The position numbers and the translations under genes are program-made. From positions 1 through 11,886 of the forward strand of contig DAHXPE010000060.1 in assembly GCA_027364495.1 (NCBI GenBank): 11,886 bases of DNA, in the 5' to 3' direction. The first letter of the stretch is position 1. Each line of letters opens with the position of its first letter. Positions 6,153-11,886 of the stretch are shown in pieces. The DNA is from Candidatus Heimdallarchaeota archaeon (GTDB lineage Archaea > Asgardarchaeota > Heimdallarchaeia > Hodarchaeales > LC-3). The notes under the pieces were generated by a model. That model worked only from the letters and a program-made list of their open reading frames with translations, did no database searches and had not been told where the DNA came from.

Positions 6153-7121
6153 ATGAGCGATTTTATTTTTGGTCAATTAGGCGTCGATATTATACATTTC
6201 GTGCAATCTTTTTCAAATCCAGTTTTTAATGTTTTTTTTATAATTATTACTAATTTTGGTAACGTTCCATTCTATCTAGTTGTGATAGCATTAATTTATT
6301 GGTTTGTTTCAAAAAAAATGGCTGCTCATCTTGCTGCAGCTCTGATTATTTTTGGATACATAACTGAAGTTATTAAGGGATTTGTTGGATGGAAAAGACC
6401 ATATCAAACCTATTCATCACCCGAAATAAAACTTATTGGCCCTGCTCCAACTGGTTACTCCTTTCCTTCTGGCCATTCTCAATCAACTGGAACTTTTTGG
6501 CCAGTTTTAGTCCATTTTTGTACTGATCCTCGACGTCGAAAAGTTCTCATTCCGCTTAGTATTTTCTTTATTATTATAATTCCTTTCTCGCGAGTCTATC
6601 TTGGAGTTCATTATCCTGGTGATGTAACATTTGGTCTTTTACTTGGTCTTGTTGGTGCTTTTCTTTATATTCGTTATAACCAAGCTGTCATAGATTATTT
6701 CAAAAAATATGACTTAAGTATTTTAATCGTTATTATCGTAGTTGTTTCAATTGTTCTGGCTTTATTCGAGATTAGTGCAGTTTTATTGGGAGGTAACAAC
6801 TTGCATACTGCCGAACCTGGTGTTTTGCCGGGTATGTTTCTTGGAGCTCTAGTGGGATTCTTGCTTGAACAAAAATATCTTAATTTTGAACAAAACCCCA
6901 GTCTACCTATCTTTTACTTTTCTCGAATTATTATTGGAGGAATTATAGTAGTAATTTTATATGCCATACCTCATTTTTCCCTTAATATATTCACCGGTGA
7001 TTATTTTGAAATCTTGCGTCATTTCGTTGAATTAACATTTGTTGGACTGGGTATTGCTTTTATAGGACCATATGGATTTATTAAATTTGAGGAATATTGG
7101 TTAAGGAGATCAAAATCATGA
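6153..7121 (+). CDS. PAP2-family membrane lipid phosphatase
   Basis: 322 residues from the ATG at 6153. The three-part PAP2 signature is complete: KGFVGWKRP (K75, R82, P83), SFPSGH (105-108 for PSGH) and SRVYLGVHYPGD (R147, H153, D157). H108, H153 and D157 would form the phosphohistidine catalytic set. Such enzymes remove phosphate from lipid phosphates or polyprenyl diphosphates at the membrane. Several hydrophobic helices flank the motifs, and about 150 extra residues after the catalytic core add further membrane segments (about 187-210, 222-240, 260-275 and 293-308), so it is longer than minimal PAP2 proteins. GAGG at 6137-6140 is 12 bases before the ATG; a TTG at 6135 would add six residues and is less likely. 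It overlaps the lipid kinase gene by four bases. The exact substrate is unknown. Confidence 0.9.
   Translation: MSDFIFGQLGVDIIHFVQSFSNPVFNVFFIIITNFGNVPFYLVVIALIYWFVSKKMAAHLAAALIIFGYITEVIKGFVGWKRPYQTYSSPEIKLIGPAPTGYSFPSGHSQSTGTFWPVLVHFCTDPRRRKVLIPLSIFFIIIIPFSRVYLGVHYPGDVTFGLLLGLVGAFLYIRYNQAVIDYFKKYDLSILIVIIVVVSIVLALFEISAVLLGGNNLHTAEPGVLPGMFLGALVGFLLEQKYLNFEQNPSLPIFYFSRIIIGGIIVVILYAIPHFSLNIFTGDYFEILRHFVELTFVGLGIAFIGPYGFIKFEEYWLRRSKS
7103..7108 (+). promoter_or_regulatory. Shine-Dalgarno inside the phosphatase gene that fixes the kinase start
   Basis: AAGGAG lies nine bases before the ATG at 7118, within the last codons of the PAP2 gene. It supports ATG 7118 over the upstream TTG at 7097 and points to translational coupling. 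Confidence 0.75.
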
Positions 7122-8086
7122 ATGAATTGACTTCCAAAAAATGGCTTGTGATTATTAATCCTGTTTCTGGTGGAGGTAAAGTTAAAAAGAAATGGAATAA
7201 GATAATCAAAAAAGAATTTGAATCCATGGGTTTACTGTACTCTGAATATTATACCACAGCTCCTGAGGATGCCATACAAAAGATAGTTGCGTCAATTGAT
7301 GATTTTGATGGATTTATTGCAGTAGGTGGAGATGGAACTTGTAACGAAGTATTAAATGGAATTCTATATGGAACATTAGAAAGAAATAAGCCTAATAATA
7401 AACTATTTGCTATGATTCCCGCTGGTACAGGTAATGATCTCTGTAGTGCAATTAATATCCCTACAAATAATATTAAAAAAGCTTGTAGAGTATTTGAAAA
7501 TGGGCAAGTAAAAACAATTGATACTGGTATAGCACAAGGAGTTAATTTTAAAGGAGAAAACACATCAAGATACTTTAATGGCGTACTTTCTACTGGATTT
7601 GATGCAGAGGTAGCTCAAAAGACGAACACTAGTTCAAAATTTCTACCAGGTACCTTTAATTATATTAAAAGCTTGCTTACTTCATTACTTGGGATGAAAA
7701 CTCGGGGCTATTTGCTAAAACTAAATGGCCAAGAAATAACTGAAAATGGAATATTACTAGCAGTAGGCCTAGGCCCTTATTATGGAGGAGGTATGAAAAT
7801 TTGTCCTAATGCCAAAGTTGATGATGGACTTTTTGATATCATATTTTTGAAAAAAGTTACCAGAAGAACACTATTAAGAGTCTTTCCTAAAGTTTATGAC
7901 GGGAAACATATTACACATCCTGCTGTGGTTGAGTATGAATCAGATACAATAGAAATAAGTAATACAATAGATACTTATTGGCAAGTAGACGGTGAAATCA
8001 TTGGTTTTACCCCAGTAAAAGCTTTTACGGTGAAAGAAGGTCTTAATGTATTGGTTCCACAAGATCAGGTAAAAGATAATTCCTAA
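7118..8086 (+). CDS. Diacylglycerol kinase-like lipid kinase (DAGK catalytic/YegS/LCB5 family)
   Basis: 322 residues, normal for the DgkB/YegS group. The family transfers ATP phosphate to a lipid hydroxyl (diacylglycerol, sphingoid base or similar). Motifs: NPVSGGG (14-20), nucleotide loop GGDGTCNEV (70-78), PAGTGNDL (101-108), STGFDAEV (158-165), GGGMKI (223-228), and VDGE (290-293) near the C-terminus. There is no membrane helix; it should act at the inner face of the membrane. The ATG overlaps the phosphatase stop as ATGA and has a strong Shine-Dalgarno, so both proteins are likely made together. In an archaeon the substrate may be an ether lipid such as archaeol, or a polyprenol; this is inference. 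A role as NAD kinase is unlikely, given the C-terminal DAGK-type motifs. Confidence 0.92.
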   Translation: MNELTSKKWLVIINPVSGGGKVKKKWNKIIKKEFESMGLLYSEYYTTAPEDAIQKIVASIDDFDGFIAVGGDGTCNEVLNGILYGTLERNKPNNKLFAMIPAGTGNDLCSAINIPTNNIKKACRVFENGQVKTIDTGIAQGVNFKGENTSRYFNGVLSTGFDAEVAQKTNTSSKFLPGTFNYIKSLLTSLLGMKTRGYLLKLNGQEITENGILLAVGLGPYYGGGMKICPNAKVDDGLFDIIFLKKVTRRTLLRVFPKVYDGKHITHPAVVEYESDTIEISNTIDTYWQVDGEIIGFTPVKAFTVKEGLNVLVPQDQVKDNS

Positions 8087-8250
8087 CTACAATAAGAACA
8101 TCTTATTTAAGTTTTGAGTAAAATATCTAATTCCAAGGGGTCCTTTTTTATTGCTGACATAACCTGAAAAGCGTGAGCCTGAATAAATACACCATAATAA
8201 ATTAAAATGAGTAAACTGATTTAAAATAAATTTATTTTCCACAAAATTAG

Positions 8251-8267
8251 AGACTGTTGAATAACTC
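8251..8267 (+). repeat. Left terminal inverted repeat
   Basis: AGACTGTTGAATAACTC, pairing with 8356-8372 on the opposite strand with one mismatch (T against A at position 12). Confidence 0.85.
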
Positions 8268-8355
8268 AAAAATTTTACAATGTATTAATAACCTTTAGAT
8301 ACCCTCCAATTGCAAATCTGAAGGAAATTTCAACCCATTAAATAAAGTACATTGA

Positions 8356-8372
8356 GAGTTTTTCAACAGTCT
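8356..8372 (-). repeat. Right terminal inverted repeat
   Basis: The minus strand reads AGACTGTTGAAAAACTC, the partner of 8251-8267. Confidence 0.85.
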
Positions 8373-8425
8373 TAATTAAAATAAAAAAGGATGATTAAAA
8401 AAAATTACCCTTTAATTTTATTTTG

Positions 8426-10168
8426 GTGTCATTATTGTCTTTGGGTATAAGTGAAAAAATCAATAACTTTAGTTCAAACAAATTAGTAAAAAAAACTTGG
8501 TATGCAACTAATATAGGGATATTTCTTCTTTTCATTATTATTCCAACCCTTTTTGTTTTGTTCTATTTTTTTGACGATCTACATTTAATCAATAGTTTTG
8601 TTCTCACCAATAGTTCCAGACTTTCTATTATTTTCCATGCAGTTTTTCTCTCTTTTGCTGTATCTTTTACAGTAACTGCAGTTGATTTAATTTTTGGTTT
8701 GGTTGTTGCATGGGTTATCGCGAAAAAAAATTTTAAGGGTAAAGAATTAGTTAATACCTTAATAGAATCACCATTAGCCATTCCTACTGCCGGTTTAGGT
8801 TTTTCTGTAGCACTATTTTGGGGTAAAACTCCAGGTGGTCCATTATTACGGTTTGGTTCTTTGCAACTGGTAAACAATGTCTTTCTTCTAATTGTTTTAT
8901 TTCATTTTACAACTACATTTCCTTATGTTGTTCGAAGTTTGTCAGAATTACTTGAAGAAATCGATAATAGTTATGAAATTGCCGCTTTAACATGCGGGGC
9001 ATCTAGATTTACGGCTGCTCGCACTATAACTCTTCCGATGTTTCGTTCTGGTATAGCAACAGCGGCTATCCTTTCTATGGTTAAATCATTGTCTGACACA
9101 GGTGGTGTTGTAGCTTTACTTACTACCTTAAAGGGATCTCCTTTAACAGAAAATGATACCATTCAAGGCACAGCATTGATTGATGTCTGGAAGCATGCTC
9201 AAGGAAATGCAGATCAATATCAAGCTGCTCTAACATTTGTTGCTTTGTTAATGATTAGTTCGTCTTTAATAATATTATTTCTTATGAAATGGTCAATTAA
9301 ATCTTTCAAATCACCGAGTAAAAAGGTTTATCCAAATTTTGAGCACAAAATCAGCACTAAAATGTACGTCAATTTTAGAAATGCAATTAGTTTTTCATTC
9401 CTTTTATTATTTATTTTCGTCCCTTCTTTTTTTATATTAGCTTTCTTGGTAGAAACTCCTATTTCTAATAATAATTGGGATCCATTTTTAAATTCCATAG
9501 CTCTTTCCTTTCTTATAGCAACAATTGCAACGCTTTTATCTGCTTTACTTGGTTTGACAATCGGTATAATAATAACTAGAAAAAAATCACGTTTTTCACT
9601 TATCCTTGATTCTTTAATTGATATTCCCTATTTAGTTCCTTCAGCAGCACTTGGTATTTCGGTTGGTCTATTCTGGAATTCACCAATTGCCCCAATATCC
9701 TATTTTGGTATAAGAATGCCATCTGTGATTCTGGTTATTTTCGTACACACAGCAATGGTCTTCCCGTTTATAACACGAAACATTGTTGGTGGTCTAGAAG
9801 AATTTGACGTCTCAATTGAAGAAACAGCCAGAACTCTTGGAGCGAGACCTTTTAGTGTTTTTAAAGATTTAACATTGCCTGCCATTAAAGGATCAATTTT
9901 AGCAGGAGCTGTAATGGCATTCACAAGGAGTGTTGGTGAAACTGGTGCTACTTCTGCAGTATCATCTTTACAAACAGCTCCAGTATACATTGTCAATCAA
10001 ATTAAAGTAGTTAACTATGGATTAGCCGCTTTGGCAACTTTATTATTGACGGTTATAGGGTATTTGTTCATTATTACTTCTAAATTGTTGATCAATTCAT
10101 CAAGCGTTAAACAATCGTTTATGAAATTCAAACAACATTTTTTAAACCAAAACAAGGTTACTAGTTGA
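8426..10168 (+). CDS. ABC importer permease, two fused transmembrane domains
   Basis: About 580 residues with roughly twelve hydrophobic helices in two similar halves, joined by a basic linker near 288-315. Each half carries the EAA loop that contacts the ATPase: EIAALTCGASRF..TLP (about 184-204) and EETARTLGARPF..TLP (about 465-485). The fused layout is that of ThiP (thiamine) and FbpB (iron) permeases. The second-half stretch AFTRSVGETGAT (about 499-510) is closer to molybdate/tungstate/sulfate-type permeases (AFARSLGEFGAT). Substrate therefore stays open among oxyanions, iron and thiamine. GTG at 8426 is preferred; TTG at 8423, in frame, would add one residue. The ATPase gene follows after four bases. 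No solute-binding protein is seen; it may lie downstream of the window. The MITE-like element sits just upstream. Confidence 0.92.
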   Translation: MSLLSLGISEKINNFSSNKLVKKTWYATNIGIFLLFIIIPTLFVLFYFFDDLHLINSFVLTNSSRLSIIFHAVFLSFAVSFTVTAVDLIFGLVVAWVIAKKNFKGKELVNTLIESPLAIPTAGLGFSVALFWGKTPGGPLLRFGSLQLVNNVFLLIVLFHFTTTFPYVVRSLSELLEEIDNSYEIAALTCGASRFTAARTITLPMFRSGIATAAILSMVKSLSDTGGVVALLTTLKGSPLTENDTIQGTALIDVWKHAQGNADQYQAALTFVALLMISSSLIILFLMKWSIKSFKSPSKKVYPNFEHKISTKMYVNFRNAISFSFLLLFIFVPSFFILAFLVETPISNNNWDPFLNSIALSFLIATIATLLSALLGLTIGIIITRKKSRFSLILDSLIDIPYLVPSAALGISVGLFWNSPIAPISYFGIRMPSVILVIFVHTAMVFPFITRNIVGGLEEFDVSIEETARTLGARPFSVFKDLTLPAIKGSILAGAVMAFTRSVGETGATSAVSSLQTAPVYIVNQIKVVNYGLAALATLLLTVIGYLFIITSKLLINSSSVKQSFMKFKQHFLNQNKVTS

Positions 10169-10172
10169 TTTT

Positions 10173-11354
10173 ATGCCATTTTTATCTATTCAAGATATTT
10201 CAATTTCATTTGGGGAGGTCAAAGCTCTAAGAAATATTTCAATTGATTTAGAAAAAGGGGACTATTTAGTTGTCTTAGGTCCTTCTGGAGCAGGAAAGAC
10301 TTCTCTTCTGAAGTGTATTGCAGGCTTATATAAACCTGATTCTGGAAAAATTATAATAAACTCTCTAAATATGACAAAATTACCACCAGAAGAAAGATCC
10401 GTAGCTTTTATGCCACAAACTTATGCATTATTTACTAAAATGGATGTTTGGGGTAATGTTAGTTATGGACCAAAATTACAAGGAAAATCTCAGAATGTGA
10501 TAGAGGAAATTTGTAATGATATTTTAGAAATGGTGCACTTAGAAAAGAGAAAAGATGCTTTTCCAAGTGAATTGTCTGGTGGAATGAAACAAAGAACGGC
10601 ATTAGCACGATCTTTAGCTACTGGTTTCCCTATTTTATTGTTAGATGAACCACTCAGAGCATTAGATGCAAGGTTAAGAATAGAATTACGTAATGAATTA
10701 AAAAGAATTGTTAAAAAACTTGGATTTACCGTTCTTCACGTAACTCATGATCAAAATGAGGCAATGGCAGTTGCTGATAGAATTTTAATACTCAATCGCG
10801 GAAAAATAGTTCAAATAGGAAGCCAACAAGAAATTTACTACAATCCGGCTTCTGTTTTTGTCTCTGCTTTCATGGATGAAAATAATCATTTTGAAGGGAC
10901 AATTGTTAAAAAAGATAGATTAGGAGAGTTTTCAATACCAAATGGATTTGATTTTGAAAATAATAATAAAATTTATTATATTTATATCATCCAGACTTCA
11001 AAGAATCTACAAATAACCTGTTATTCAAAAAAACATTTTGATGTAAATAATCTAGTAGACGTTGTTATTAAAGCCGAGAGTATTAGAGTTAAAACATTTG
11101 ATGAAAACAATCAGGTTGAAAATGGAGAGCATAAGGAAAAATCTAAAAAAATTTCAATTTTTGGAATATTAGAATCTAAATACTTTTTAGGGAATTGGTC
11201 AAAATTAAAAGTAAAAAGTGATTCTTTTTCTTGGGTTATTAAACTACCATCAATTCGGGCTGAACGATATGAGCTGGGTAAAACATTGAATGTAAGTTAT
11301 AGACCTTACAATGTTATACTCCTTTCAAAAGAACATGATAATAGAGGAAAATAA
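10173..11354 (+). CDS. ABC importer ATPase with TOBE-like C-terminal domain (canonical motifs)
   Basis: 393 residues. Nucleotide-binding domain at 1-235: Walker A GPSGAGKT (36-43), Q-loop Q82 (FMPQ), signature LSGGM (134-138), Walker B ILLLDEP (154-160) with E159 catalytic, D-loop ALDA, H-loop H192 (VTHDQNEA). The sequence after about 238 is a beta-rich regulatory region like the TOBE domains of CysA/PotA/FbpC-type ATPases, interrupted by a charged insert at about 311-326. It starts four bases after the permease stop and ends one base before the next ATPase gene. It should power the fused permease, paired either with itself or, more likely from the gene order, with the second ATPase. Substrate unknown. 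Confidence 0.94.
   Translation: MPFLSIQDISISFGEVKALRNISIDLEKGDYLVVLGPSGAGKTSLLKCIAGLYKPDSGKIIINSLNMTKLPPEERSVAFMPQTYALFTKMDVWGNVSYGPKLQGKSQNVIEEICNDILEMVHLEKRKDAFPSELSGGMKQRTALARSLATGFPILLLDEPLRALDARLRIELRNELKRIVKKLGFTVLHVTHDQNEAMAVADRILILNRGKIVQIGSQQEIYYNPASVFVSAFMDENNHFEGTIVKKDRLGEFSIPNGFDFENNNKIYYIYIIQTSKNLQITCYSKKHFDVNNLVDVVIKAESIRVKTFDENNQVENGEHKEKSKKISIFGILESKYFLGNWSKLKVKSDSFSWVIKLPSIRAERYELGKTLNVSYRPYNVILLSKEHDNRGK
11343..11348 (+). promoter_or_regulatory. Shine-Dalgarno-like site for the second ATPase
   Basis: AGAGGA at the end of the first ATPase gene, seven bases before the ATG at 11356, supports that start. Confidence 0.45.
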
Positions 11355-11355
11355 A

Positions 11356-11886
11356 ATGCCTACGATCGATATCACTTCATTATCAAAAAATTTTGGTCCA
11401 GTAAAAGCTTTAACCGATGTAACACTTCATATAGACGATAAAGAATATGTTGTAATATTAGGACCTTCTGGTTGTGGTAAAACAACCTTGTTAAATTTAA
11501 TAGCAGGCATCATCAAGCCATCAACTGGTTCAATAAAAATAAATGGGAAAGAGGTAACCAATGAAAATATAGAAGATAGAGAATTATCGTTTGTCTTTCA
11601 GAACATTGCTTTATTTCCGCATTTAACAGTCAAAGAAAATGCTGGGTACTCACCATTTGTCAAAGGTATGGATAATAAAGAAGTTCAAAAGATTGCTGAA
11701 GAATCCCTGGAATTAGTAGAACTCCTTGATTTGAAAAACGAATATCCAGAACGCCTACCAGGAGGATTTCAGCAAAAAACAAGTCTGGCAAGGGCAATAT
11801 CAACAAATGCTAAGTTAATGATATTAGATGAGCCTATTTCAGCTCTTGATCCAGAAGTCCGATTAAAACTCAGATTTGTACTTCGT
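11356..11886 (+). CDS. Second ABC importer ATPase, 3' end outside window, variant LPGGF signature
   Basis: 177 codons are open to the window edge, beginning with ATG one base after the stop of the first ATPase. The protein starts MPTIDITSLSKNFG. Walker A is GPSGCGKT (36-43), Q-loop FQ (Q82) with ALFPHLTV after it, Walker B LMILDEP (154-160), D-loop ALD. The signature motif reads LPGGFQQK (134-141) where LSGGQQQR is usual: the serine that contacts the gamma-phosphate is replaced by proline. It aligns with the first ATPase almost without gaps through this region but differs widely in sequence, so it is an old paralogue and not a recent duplicate. H-loop and any TOBE domain are beyond the window. 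It is probably the partner ATPase in a heterodimeric importer. Confidence 0.92.
   Translation, partial: MPTIDITSLSKNFGPVKALTDVTLHIDDKEYVVILGPSGCGKTTLLNLIAGIIKPSTGSIKINGKEVTNENIEDRELSFVFQNIALFPHLTVKENAGYSPFVKGMDNKEVQKIAEESLELVELLDLKNEYPERLPGGFQQKTSLARAISTNAKLMILDEPISALDPEVRLKLRFVLR

Larger units (their letters stand above)
8250..8372. mobile_element. MITE-like element with 17-base terminal inverted repeats
   Basis: The two ends, 8251-8267 (AGACTGTTGAATAACTC) and 8356-8372 (reverse complement AGACTGTTGAAAAACTC), match at 16 of 17 positions. They bound a 122-base segment with no coding capacity. The size, the inverted ends and the lack of a transposase are those of a miniature inverted-repeat element. 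The dinucleotide TA occurs just outside each end (8248-8249 and 8373-8374), which could be a TA target duplication if the left end begins at the G at 8250; this is weak evidence in AT-rich DNA. The remaining spacer, 8087-8249 and 8373-8425, contains no gene I can support. The right end is about 53 bases before the permease start, so the element may shape the importer's promoter. Confidence 0.6.

Noticed and set aside
7097..7117. Upstream TTG start for the lipid kinase
   Set aside because: The ATG at 7118 has a well-spaced AAGGAG and forms a stop-start overlap with the phosphatase gene; the TTG has neither.
8087..8269. 60-codon minus-strand ORF, and a competing 37-codon frame in the same place (AFQVMSAIKKDPLELD)
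   Set aside because: The longer ORF begins inside the MITE-like end and matches nothing I know. The shorter frame looks protein-like, but has no start codon in context and no promoter. At most this is a remnant, so it is not listed as a gene.
8391..8450. Short ATG frame (MIKKNYPLILFW) just upstream of the permease, a possible leader peptide
   Set aside because: Overlaps the permease start in another frame, has no regulatory residue pattern and no terminator structure; probably chance.
8426..10168. Assigning the importer firmly to thiamine, iron, sulfate or molybdate
   Set aside because: The fused layout and the second-half motif point to different families, and no binding protein or riboswitch is visible to decide.
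1..11886. tRNA or rRNA genes, CRISPR arrays, riboswitches, toxin-antitoxin or defence operons
   Set aside because: I looked for T-loop motifs (GGTTCRA), evenly spaced direct repeats and known structural cores in the spacers and saw none; this is reading by eye, not a covariance-model scan.

Overview
The window reads as chromosomal DNA of a low-GC (roughly 30%) archaeon. The main evidence is a full proteasome-activating nucleotidase (PAN) with a C-terminal HbYX tail. Supporting evidence is archaeal-looking promoters (TATA-like boxes about 25 bases before starts, including a probably leaderless ferredoxin), several TTG/GTG starts, and the first 16 codons of what looks like a transcription factor S zinc ribbon at the left edge. 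An Asgard lineage (Lokiarchaeia or Heimdallarchaeia) is my best guess from base composition and gene mix, but nothing here proves it.

Layout. Positions 1-49 (minus) hold the start of a zinc-ribbon protein running out of the window. Positions 50-551 are gene-poor, with one doubtful membrane ORF. A 7Fe-type ferredoxin (552-785, plus) converges on a DinB-like metal-site protein (813-1328, minus). Positions 1329-2408 contain no intact gene. On the minus strand this stretch carries a decayed tandem CBS-domain protein (about 1455-1998) and, upstream of it, a second decayed segment of unknown identity (about 2000-2370). Next come a small B-box-like zinc protein with a membrane anchor (2409-2720, minus), a Nudix hydrolase of the Ap4A hydrolase type (2971-3459) and mannose-1-phosphate guanylyltransferase (3561-4661). 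The latter converges on PAN (4687-5916, minus) across a palindromic A/T-tract terminator.

The right half is all on the plus strand. A PAP2 lipid phosphatase (6153-7121) overlaps by ATGA a DAGK/YegS-type lipid kinase (7118-8086); the two are probably translationally coupled and act in opposite directions on a lipid phosphate. Then comes a 122-base MITE-like element with 17-base terminal inverted repeats (8251-8372). Last is an ABC importer operon: a fused two-domain permease (8426-10168), a canonical ATPase with a TOBE-like tail (10173-11354), and a second, different ATPase (11356 to the window end) whose signature motif is LPGGF instead of LSGGQ.

The most unusual items are the asymmetric two-ATPase importer, the coupled lipid phosphatase/kinase pair, the MITE-like element just upstream of the importer, and the hidden CBS pseudogene. 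I do not see a clear new defence, mobile or RNA system.
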